A program made the translations under genes and the position numbers. From assembly GCA_014843695.1 (NCBI GenBank), contig CM026398.1, positions 15,049,391 to 15,113,390 on the forward strand: a stretch of 64,000 nucleotides of DNA. Direction: 5' to 3'. This DNA is from Archivesica marissinica. Lineage: Eukaryota; Mollusca; Bivalvia; Venerida; Vesicomyidae. Positions 43,401 through 55,400 of the stretch are shown piece by piece. The notes below the pieces were generated by a model. The model searched no databases, was not told where the DNA came from, and saw only the letters and a program-made list of their open reading frames with translations. The first letter of the stretch is position 1. Every line of letters starts with the position of its first letter.

Positions 43401-46400
43401 ATACACCATGTATATAATGTAGCCTGTAACACACATGTATTTTTGTGGTTTAAAGTCGCACCAACAGCTTAGGTCATATGGCGACTCTCTAGCTGTTATT
43501 GGTGGAGGTATACCCCGGGTGGCCTTTTGAACAGTATTCAGGCACGGACGGTCACCCGGGTAGAACCACTGAACTACCACAAGCCAGTTGCATAGCTTCC
43601 TCACTTGAAATACTTGGACATTCCGAATGGGATTTGAACCTACAACGACGAGGGGGGAGTGATATGTAGTCATTGACCATAACAACTCAGCCACAAGTAC
43701 GCATGCAGACACCCAGGACCACTCGGGACTATAGAACCTAAGATACTGCCCGACATGTCTCACTAACCGCTCTCAATGCTAATAACTTTATATTGCAACA
43801 TCCTCAATGATGGAGGAATACCCTGGGTGGCCTTTTGAACAGTATTCAGGCACGGACGGGCAGAACTTATTTGTAACTGAAAACTCATAGGCGGATCCAG
43901 GGCGGGGGACGGGGGCGGACCCGGTGTATGCCCCCCCCCCCCTAACATCGCCAGAGTTCGTTTTTTGTTGTTAAGTAATGTTTGTTTTCTATCAAAAAAT
44001 GCACCCTCATCTGGTCTATCAACAAATTAAAACAGGACCCATTCAATATAATAACCAACTGTATGCCTCCAGAAGCCGCCATTTCATACCTAAACGTCAA
44101 CAAAATTCCAGGGAGGCCCCCTCGGACATTCCCCAACTTCACGCCCCCCACCTAAAATCCTGGAACCGCCCTGTATGTCATAGAATTTCATTATATTTGT
44201 GTCGTATATTGACTGCTAATTTCATATCTAGTGTGCAAAGAGTTAATTTATATGCAAGTACCTTGTCATCAAAGTATGAAAACAGGAATTCTTTCCAGTC
44301 AGCTGTAGTGATGGACTTGTATTTAAACTTCTCTATATAAGCTCGTATAAATGGCTCAAACACATCTGAAAAGATTTAAGTACGTGCAGTATTAGTTCAT
44401 GCCAACCTCAGAGAGTGACATAGCCAAAATAGTCCCTCCCCACACCTCCGTATCTTGTCCAGTAAGCTACCAATCTCAGAGAGTGACATAGCCAAAATAG
44501 TCCCTCCCCACACCTCCGTATCTTGTCCAGTAAGCTACCAATCTCAGAGAGTGACATAGCCAAAATAGTCCCTCCCCCACACCTCCGTATCTTGTCCAGT
44601 AAGCTACCAATCTCAGAGGTTGACATAGCCAAAATAGTCCCTCCCCATATATATTGGTCTGCTGGACCAGTCATGTGACAGTTGCATCAGGCTACCGATA
44701 CACGTAACGGAATGTTATTGAACCATGCTTCAGCTCTGTCAGCGAAAGTAGCCTAGCACTATATAAATATTGTAAATACGGATGAAAATGGAAAATACGC
44801 GGAGCATAGGAATACGCCGAGCATAGGTTCCATCACTCTATTATTTGTAAGATGAGTACATCATTGCTCAGTGAGTGAAGCAATAATTACCTGGTCCCCC
44901 AAGCAGGGCTTCCAGGTAGAAGAGTAAAGCATGCCCCTTCTCGTAGGGTATGGAAGAGAAGGCATCATCGGGGTCTATTCCTTTGAGGTCCTGAACAAGC
45001 TTTGTGTATGGATGTTCTTTTCCTAAGATATCTACCTGAAAACAAGAAATAATAATACAGTCAAACCTGTGTTAGTGGTCACCTCTATTAAGCAGCCAAT
45101 ATGGATAAAGCAGCCAGTTTCCAGATTCCCAATACAGTAAAACCTGTCTTAAGCAGCCAGCCAAGGGAATCAAGGCTGCTTAATAGAGGTGAAATGTATA
45201 ATAAAACAACATATTGGGAATCTAGAGACGATAAATAAACGTAAAATACACTCCTTGGTCTTCTTTCACCAATAACAGCTGGAGATTGATCATATGACCT
45301 AAGCTGACATTGAGGCATTAACCACCCCCCACCCACATCAAATAATTATGTACAGTCAAATCTGTCTTAAGCAGCCAGACAAGGGAGTCAAATATAGTGG
45401 CTGTTTAGCACAGGTGGCTGCTTAATAGAGGTCAAATGTATAATAAAACAACATATTGGGAATCTGGAAACTGGCTGCTTAATACAGGTTGGCTGCTTAA
45501 TGGAGGTGACCGCTAACACAGGTTTGACTGTATGTTGTTTTATTATACATTTGACTGACCTCTATTAAGCAGCCACCTGTGCTAAGCAGCCACATTCTAT
45601 GATTCCCTTGGCTGGCTGCTTAAGACAGGTTTAAGACTGTATTACTTTTTAGGACAGAAAAATGCGCTCTATCTTCCACTACAAATTGGATTTAGATACA
45701 AGCCAATGTATATGCACTAAATCTTATTGAATTTCAGCTGTCTTTCACTATGAAAATAAGGTGGGTAACTTCGATGTGCAAGCCGAGGTTACTTCCCCGT
45801 GCAAGCCAAGGTTACTTCTATGCGCAAGCCAAGGTTACTTCTACTTTGTCGACTCTCCGAGCAGTATTTCAGGTACAGACAGACACCGAGCAGTATTTCA
45901 GGTACAGACAGACACGGAGCAGTATTTCAGGTACAGACAGACACGGAGCAGTATTTCAGGTACAGACAGACACAGAGCAGTATTTCAGGTACAGACAGAC
46001 ACCGAGCAGTATTTCAGGTACAGACAGACACCGAGCAGTATTTCAGGTACAGACACAGAGCAGTATTTCAGGTACAGACAGACACCGAGCAGTATTTCAT
46101 GTACAGACACAGAGCAGTATTTCAGGTACAGACAGACACCGAGCAGTATTTCAGGTACAGACAGACACCGAGCAGTATTTCAGGTACAGACAGACACCGA
46201 GCAGTATTTCAGGTACAGACAGACACCGAGCAGTATTTCAGGTACAGACAGACACCGAGCAGTATTTCAGGTACAGACAGACACCGAGCAGTATTTCAGG
46301 TACAGACAGACACCGAGCAGTATTTCAGGTACAGACAGACACCGAGCAGTATTTCAGGTACAGACAGACACCGAGCAGTATTTCAGGTACAGACAGACAC

Positions 46401-49400
46401 CGAGCAGTATTTCAGGTACAGACAGACACCGAGCAGTATTTCAGGTACAGACAGACACCGAGCAGTATTTCAGGTACAGACAGACACAGAGCAGTATTTC
46501 AGGTACAGACAGACACCGAGCAGTATTTCAGGTACAGACAGACACAGAGCAGTATTTCAGGTACAGACAGACACCGAGCAGTATTTCAGGTACAGACAGA
46601 CACAGAGCAGTATTTCAGGTACAGACAGACACCGAGCAGTATTTCAGGTACAGACAGACACCGAGCAGTATTTCAGGTACAGACAGACACCGAGCAGTAT
46701 TTCAGGTACAGACAGACACTGAGCAGTATTTCAGGTACAGACAGACACCGAGCAGTATTTCAGGCACAGAGCAGTATTTCAGGTACAGACAGACACCGAG
46801 CAGTATTTCAGGTACAGACAGACACCGAGCAGTATTTCAGGTACAGACAGACACCGAGCAGTATTTCAGGTACAGACAGACACAGAGCAGTATTTCAGGT
46901 ACAGACACACTGAGCAGTATTTCAGGTACAGACAGACACCGAGCAGTATTTCAGGTACAGACAGACACCGAGCAGTATTTCAGGTACAGACAGACACCGA
47001 GCAGTATTTCAGGTACAGACAGACACCGAGCAGTATTTCAGGTACAGACAGACACCGAGCAGTATTTCAGGTACAGACAGACACGGAGCAGTATTTCAGG
47101 TACAGACAGACACCGAGCAGTATTTCAGGTACAGACAGACACGGAGCAGTATTTCAGGTACAGACAGACACCGAGCAGTATTTCAGGTACAGACAGACAC
47201 CGAGCAGTATTTCAGGTACAGACAGACACCGAGCAGTATTTCAGGTACAGACACCGAGCAGTATTTCAGGTACAGACAGACACCGAGCAGTATTTCAGGT
47301 ACAGACAGACACCGAGCAGTATTTCAGGTACAGACAGACACCGAGCAGTATTTCAGGTACAGACAGACACGGAGCAGTATTTCAGGTACAGACAGACACC
47401 GAGCAGTATTTCAGGTACAGACAGACACGGAGCAGTATTTCAGGTACAGACAGACACCGAGCAGTATTTCAGGTACAGACAGACACGGAGCAGTATTTCA
47501 GGTACAGACAGACACCGAGCAGTATTTCAGGTACAGACAGACACAGAGCAGTATTTCAGGTACAGACAGACACCGAGCAGTATTTCAGGCACAGACAGAC
47601 ACGGAGCAGTATTTCAGGTACAGACAGACACGGAGCAGTATTTCAGGTACAGACAGACACCGAGCAGTATTTCAGGTACAGACAGACACGGAGCAGTATT
47701 TCAGGTACAGACAGACACCGAGCAGTATTTCAGGTATAGACAGACATCGAGCAGTATTTCAGGTACAGACAGACACCGAGCAGTATTTCAGGTACAGACA
47801 GACACAGAGCAGTATTTCAGGTACAGACAGACATGGAGCAGTATTTCAGGTACAGACAGACACCGAGCAGTATTTCAGGTACAGACAGACACCGAGCAGT
47901 ATTTCAGGTATAGACAGACACCGAGCAGTATATCAGGCACAGACAGACATGGAGCAGTATTTCAGGTACAGACAGACACGGAGCAGTATTTCAGGTACAG
48001 ACAGACATGGAGCAGTATTTCAGGTACAGACAGACACGGAGCAGTATTTCAGGTACAGACAGACATGGAGCAGTATTTCAGGTACAGACAGACACCGAGC
48101 AGTATATCAGGTACAGACAGACACGGAGCAGTATATGAGGCACCGGATCTTCTGCTGGATAGCTTCCTCACAATAAAAGAATTTGACACCCTCAGTGGGA
48201 TTCAAACCTACATCAGCAAGGGGCAAGATATCTTCGGACACGGAAGGCTCCTAGAGAATAAGCCAGAAATATCTTACCCACAGTCAACTATGCTATATGT
48301 ACAGTCAAACCTGTGTTAAGTAGCCAGCCAAGGGAATCACTGAATGTGGCTGCTTAGCACAGGTGGCTGCTTAATAGAGGTCAAATGTATAGTAAACTAG
48401 CATATTGGGAATCTTGAAACTGGCTGCTTAACCCTTTCAACACCGTAGGCCTCTAAATAGGCTTACAAAAAGTGTAGATCCAGATGAGCCGGCTCGTGAT
48501 GAGCTGTCTCATCAGGATCTGCACTTTTTGCCAGTAATAATTATTTCTAATTTTATATAAAATTACCCGTTTTGATAAATGAACTGGTCCAAAGGTAATT
48601 AATTTCCTTATTAATTTATTGTTTTAAAAATATCATGCACCAGTCCATGTCAGTTACTTGGGGTTGAATGGGTTAATACAGGTTGGCTGCTTAATAGAGG
48701 TGACCACTAACACAGGTTTGACTGTATGTACATGTAAGAACCTGTGTACGGTTTCATACATTTATTTATTGTCATCCCCTGGTTAATAGAATTAAATTAT
48801 CTATTTTATTTCTTGTGCGACTGATACAGAAGATGCTACAATTTCAGAAGCATTCTCTGGCTCTTGCACATGCTCGATCACACTGATAAACGAGACGTCG
48901 GTTTATAGTCCCATTTGAAAAACTGTTAATATTATTATGGCGAGATAGTGGATCAAACTTACGATCAATGGATTTGCAGTCCAAAGTGTTAATAGGGTTT
49001 ATTCTCGAGTGGAAAAAAGGACAGGGTTGGTTAGAAAAGGGTCAGTGTGGTTCAGAAAAGGGGCAGGGTTGGTCAGAAAAGTGGCAGGGTTGGTCAGAAA
49101 AGGGGCAGTGTGGTTCAGAAAAGGGGCAGGGTTGGTTAGAAAAGGGGCAGGGTTGGTCAGAAAAGGGGCAGGGTTGTTCAGAAAAGGGGCAGGGTTGGTT
49201 AGAAAAGGGGCAGGGTTGGTCAGAAAAGGGGCAGGATGGTTCAGAAAAGGGGCAGGGTTGGTCAGAAAAGGGTCAGTGTGGTTCAGAAAAGGGGCAGGGT
49301 TGGTTAGAAAAGGGGCAGGGTTGGTCAGAAAAGGGGCAGGGTGGTTCAGAAAAGGGGCAGGGTTGGTTAGAAAAGGGGCAGGGTTGGTCAGAAAAGGGGC

Positions 49401-52400
49401 AGGGTTGGTCAGAAAATGGGCAGGGTTGGTCAGAAAAGGGGCAATGTGGTTCAGAAAAGAGGCAGGGTGCAAATTGAGTCGCATTGTTTAAACATATATA
49501 TTTTCTATCATGTACATGATTATTTACAACAATTGAAATAAGGAATTGGACAGAAAGCTATACAGCTTGAGTCGCATTGAGGTGCCAGAGGGGGTATTTT
49601 GGGGTTAGCTCCCTAGAAAATTTGCTAACTTACGGTGATTGATCAAAGAGGCAGTAAAGCAGTACATACATATTGTTGAAAAGGGCGAACAAATTCTAAG
49701 GTATATAGGTCTGCCCGCTCGCCTGAAGACACCTGTTGAGGCATATATATATATAAAAAGGCAAAATGACGGGGCTAAATAGGGCAAAATCCTAGTTAAC
49801 TACTGGACCGTTGACCAATTTATGGCAAGAACATTGAGACAGAAGCCTACATATATACCAGCAGACTTACTGTATCTGACAATATGGTCCAGCCCTTGTG
49901 TGCAAGAAACTGGCGAAACTTTTCTCCTTCTTTAAGATTTGCCACAATCTTTCTCTCCACAAACTTTGTATTTCCCTCATTCAGCCTAGTTAGAGAACAG
50001 ACAATGTAGCACTCATATTGTTTGTTTGTTTTACGTTTATTTATCGTCGCTACCGGTTGCCCATATGAGCGACGCCTCCTGAAGAGATTAGTCATTTTAG
50101 ATTTTTGGAGGATAGTGCAATGATACAGTGACCCATTCCAGTCTCCTCTGGGGTTTTTTACGTGCACGGTGTAAAGCACCGACACGAGACCTCAGTTTAA
50201 CGTCCCATCTGAAACTGTTAATTTTATTATGGACAGACGGGGGATCGAACCTGCGATCCCTGGATTCCCAGTCCAGTAATGAGAGACAGGACTGGACTGA
50301 AGGTTAATACTTTTCCCAAATCTCAACTAGAGCTCAAGTGATACGATTGGTTGATTCTGAGATCTACACCCAGCTGAACCAATCAGAGGCCTGAGAGTGA
50401 GAACAGTTTTATAATCTCCAGGCCAGAACTCTTCATTTAATGCAGAATAACACACTGGAACATTGTAAACCAAATCATAAAGGCTTAAATGAACGGATAT
50501 CCAACACAGTAAAATATAGTCAAACATGTAGAAAGAGAGATTTATTAACAGTCTTTCAGTCGTGATAGCGCAGTGGATGCGCGTTCGCTTCAGGTGCGAA
50601 AGGTTCGGAGTTCGAGCCCTGCTGGAGCCGTTATGATTGTGCCCTTAGGCAAGGCATTTAAATTCCATGTTGCCTCTTCTCTCTCCCTCGTGGCGATGGA
50701 TTCCATCAGGAAAGAGGTTTGGAGAGTGATTAATATAAGTTGTAAGAACTTGTTTCGCAATCGAGCTAAAATAAATTTGTGTAGAGAAAAAAAAGAAAAA
50801 AGTTGGGACTTTAAACCAAGGTCTCGTGTCGGTGCTTTACATTGTGCACGTAAAAGAACCAGAGGAGATTCATTGCACTATCCTATCTGCCAAAATCTAA
50901 AATGACCTAATCTCTTCAGAATGAGACTTTCATATGGGCAATCGGTAGCGATAATAAATAAAAGCAAAAACACACAGCTAACACTGAAATAAATATGCAT
51001 ATGAATTACGAGTTTTAATATTTCCATTTGAAGAAAGAAAAAAAACGCGCACGCAGAGAGATTAAAAATATTCCTTGAATTTTCCCAAAATCTAAAGAAC
51101 CCTGAAGAACATATTCTGAGAAACTTATAGAACTATTATCGTTTCATAGCAATACTATAATTTGGTTTACAATATTCCACTGGTCACATGTGAGAACTTA
51201 CAGTTTCACTAAGTGTGTTCCAGCCGCACAGAGCTTTGAACTGACGGAATGTTTCACCGCCCGCCAGACGAGCCGCAATCTTTCTCTCTACAAACATCGT
51301 ATTGCCCTCATTCAACCTATACAGAGTAAAATGCTATGTCTGTTAACTAGATTAAACCAATAAAAAAATTAAACCAATCGTTGGCTTGCTGTCCTAGAAA
51401 TGTTTCTATCAGTACTGTATCTTGTTCATAGTGGGTGTTAAAGTATAATCTACAGGGTATGTCATACCAAGACTCTACAGCTATTATTAGTTTCTTCCAA
51501 AGGGGCCATCTCTTCTTCCATCTTCTTCCAAAGGGGTTATCTCTTCTTCCATCTTCTTCCAAAGGGGCCCATCTCTTCTTCCATCTTATTCCAAAGGGGT
51601 CATTTCTTCTTCTTCCAAAGGGGTCATTTCTTCTTCTTCCAAAGGGGTCATTTCTTCTTCCAAAGGGGTCATATCTTCTTCCAAAGGGGACATCTCTTCT
51701 TCCATCTTATTCCAAAGGGGTTATCTCTTCTTCCAAAGGGGTCATTTCTTCTTCTTCCAAAGGGGTCATTTCTTCTTCCAAAGGGTCATATCTTTTTCCA
51801 AAGGGGTCATATCTTCTTCCAAAGGGCCATCTCTTCCAAATGGGTCATATCTTCTTCCAAAGGGCCATCTCTTCTTCCATCTTATTCCAAAGGGGTTATC
51901 TCTTCTTCCAAAGGGTCATTTCTTCTTCTTCCAAAGGGGTCATTTCTTCTTCTTCCAAAGGGGTCATTTCTTCTTCCAAAGGGGTCATATCTTCTTCCAA
52001 AGGGGCCATCTCTTCCAAATGGGTCATATCTTCTTCAAAGGGTCATCTCTTCTTCCAAAGGGGTCATATCTTCTTCCAAAGGGGCCATCTCTTCTTCCAA
52101 AGGGGTCATCATTTAATCCAAAGGGGTCATATCTTAATCCAAAGGGGTCATATCTTCTTCCGAAGGGGTCATCTCTTCTTCCAAGGGGTCATATCTTCTT
52201 CCAAAGGGGCCATCTCTTCTTCCAAAGGGGTCATATCTTATTCCAAAGGGGTCATCATTTAATCCAAAGGGGTCATATCTTAATCCAAAGGGTCATATCT
52301 TAATCCAAAGGGGTCATATCTTAATCCAAAGGGGTCATATCTTCTTCTGAAGGATGACACTAAGAAGGCCAGTACCGTGTTCTCAAAGAATACATTTTGT

Positions 52401-55400
52401 TTGTATGTGTGGCTTAGTCGCATTACTAGCTACGGTCATATGGCAACTCTCCAGCTATAATTGGTTGGTATTTCAGGCACGGAGGGCTCCCAGGTATACC
52501 CACTCACCTTCCACAAGCCAGTTGGATAGCTTCCTGAAATAATTCGACACCCCTAGTGGGATTCCAACCTACAGCGGTGAGGGGCAAGTGATTTGAAGTC
52601 AACGTCATTAACCACTCAGCCACAGTATATTAAGACATTTGAACACTTTCAAAGTGGACAATCTCCACGCCCCCCCCCCCCACACACCACCCTGCAGTGG
52701 ATGATTCATCGTCATTTTATAGCAATTACTTGTGGAATGCTACGTACCAGAAATCTTCGAATGTTTTGTTTGTGACTAAGTTACCAGTCCAGCTGTGAGA
52801 AATCTCGTGCGCCACAACGTCAGCCAGAGAACGGTCACCAGCCTACAGCGAATAAATGTACAGATGATTCACACTATTATTCCTGTTTACAAGTGTTACC
52901 ATGTTTTGTTTTGCAGTGTCCTATAATACTGTTTACAAGTGTTACCATGTTTTGTTTTGCAGTGTCATATAATATTGTTTACAAGTGTTACCATGTTTGC
53001 TTTGCAGTGTCCGATAATACTGTTTACAAGTGTTACCATGTTTTGTTTTGCAGTGTCATAAAATACTGTTTACAAGTGTTACCATGTTTTGTTTTGCAGT
53101 GTCATAAAATACTGTTTACAAGTGTTACCATGTTTTGTTTTGCAGTGTCATATAATACTGTTTACAAGTGTTACCATGTTTTGTTTTGCAGTGTCATATA
53201 ATACTGTTTACAAATGTTACCATGTTTTGTTTTGCAGTGTCATAGAATACTGTTACAGTGTTACCATGTTTGCTTTGGTGTATATACTTTACGTGTTACA
53301 TGTTTTTTTTGCAGTGTATATAATATGTTTACAAGTGTTACCATGTTTTGTTTTGCAGTGTCTTTGTTTGTGTTTGTTTTGTTTTGGTGTTTTTGTTTGT
53401 GTTACCATGTTTTGTTTTGCAGTGTCATAGAATACTGTTACAAGTGTTACCATGTTTTTTTTTGCAGTGTCATATAATACTGTTAACAAGTGTTGCCATG
53501 TTTTGTTTTGCAGTGTCATAGAATATTGTTTACAAGTGTTACCATGTTTGCTTTGCAGTGTCATAGAATACTGTTACAAGTGTTACCATGTTTTGTTTTG
53601 CAGTGTCATATAATACTGTTTACAAGTGTTACCATGTTTTGTTTTGCAGTGTCCTATGAGTGGTTTCATAATCTTGTCTACTGATAAACAGTAGGCACTG
53701 TTATTGAGAGACAGAAATTTAGGTGTCATGAGTAAATTGCATAATGGACAGACGGATAGAAAGTACAATATCAATCTCTCCCCCACTCACAAAAAATAGG
53801 ACTGAAATCAAATAAAGCATTCATTGATCATTTTCAGAAATTTCTATGACTTCCAAGGCCTGGAATTCATTTATCCAAGTTCCACGACTGTCCAGGATTC
53901 TAAGGACCAGCGGGAACCCGGTTATATAGGAATAAGCTGGGTTTCGAACCTGCGCCGATCACGTAGCAATAACAATTCTGATCTCTCTACTTCTTCAACA
54001 ACTAGGAGAAATACGACCGGCTTTGGTTGTCCGATTAACGCAGTTGTTAGCGCACTCGCTTCTCACCAATGCAACCTGGGTTCGATCCTCGGACCGGGAA
54101 GTATGTGAGATGGTACGGTGGTCGCCAGATCGGACAGGTGGGTTTTCTCCAGGTACTCCGGTGTCCTCCCACACGAATGACCACATATACGCTTTCATCC
54201 GCGCCAACGAGAGTGATTAATATAAGTTGTTAAAACTTGCTTCGCAATAGTTGTAAAATAATAAAGTTTAAACTTAAATACCACCTGCCCGATCTGATGA
54301 CCACCGAACCACATCACATATACGTCCCTGTCTGAGGATCGAACACGGATTGCATCGGTCAGAATCATACTAACCCCTGTGCTAAGTGGGTTACAATCTA
54401 GCATCACACATTGAACACTCGCAGTGGAAGAGAAAACACGATTCTAAATGTATACCTACCAGTAACGTTGGTGTAACGAACGTGAGGCAAGGGTTCTCCA
54501 TTCCGCCATATGGAAAGGAAGGGGGAAGAACTAGCAGGTCATAGTGACTCCACACGTATGGACCTAGGAGCTCCTCGGCCGTCTGCAGCATACTCTCCGT
54601 CTGCAAATATATAATTCCATCTTATATAGTTCTGTTTTTATTTAATTTATTTACAATCTACAGTCCCACCTCCCCAAACGTCACCTCCCATGAGCAACAC
54701 CCTCTTTATAATGTCACCTTTATTCCCACCCGTTTCGTTTTAATACAATTTCACCTCTCATGAACGACACCTCCCAACAACACACAATGACAGTCAATTT
54801 CCCACCCAGCGATGCCGAAAACCTCCCAAGAACAGACAAATATTTGGCTGAAAAAGAACGAACAGTCTGTACGTGTGACTGTATGTGTCATCAGACGCAA
54901 ATAATCACCAATTGTTCCTTTAAATCTTCAATAAACAGTAATTATCTGGGGTCCAATAATCTACAGGCTGGACCATAAATGTGAAAATAATCCCTTATTT
55001 ACGGGTATTCTTTCAATAAACAGCTTGACATGATTGGCAGGTTGTTTTACCATGTATATCTTTTGATCACTTAAGATGAAGAAAAAAGGTATTTTGTGGG
55101 TGCATACCGTATACGAACATGCCTCGTCTGTCAATAGAGGAGACTGTTTATAATGATGGTTTCCGATCGGAACTGTGTCCGAGTACTCGAGTATCAAAAT
55201 TGCTACTCATTGCCATCCTTACTTCTTATATAATTGAAATGTGTAACTTATCAGAATTGTTGACATCAATTGATGTATTGAAAACATTAATGTACACAAT
55301 TGTCATAAATTTGCATAATCTGTGGCGATTTTAACACATTGCGTCCTCAGATATCCAATCGTAGACTACTAGTTCAGTCTATCGTATAATGAAAGTAGTA

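Noticed and set aside
42576..43763. Minus-strand frames of 258-395 codons rich in [10 protein letters not shown]
   Set aside because: The 27- to 28-bp acceptor array. Only the 71-nt LTA4H exon 12 at its end is coding.
45750..48319. Open frames of 307-852 codons on the plus strand
   Set aside because: They run through a 29-bp tandem unit without stops, so all three frames are open at once; there is no family motif and the unit comes from a SINE.
48968..49491. Gln/Gly-rich and Pro/Asn-rich repeat proteins on both strands
   Set aside because: Both strands are open through a 25-bp array, which is the mark of a stop-free repeat rather than a gene.
52880..53670. Tandem 3' splice sites (ttttgttttgcag)
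   Set aside because: They are on the plus strand, whereas LTA4H is on the minus strand; no plus-strand gene was found here, and the exon 8 acceptor is not in the unit.
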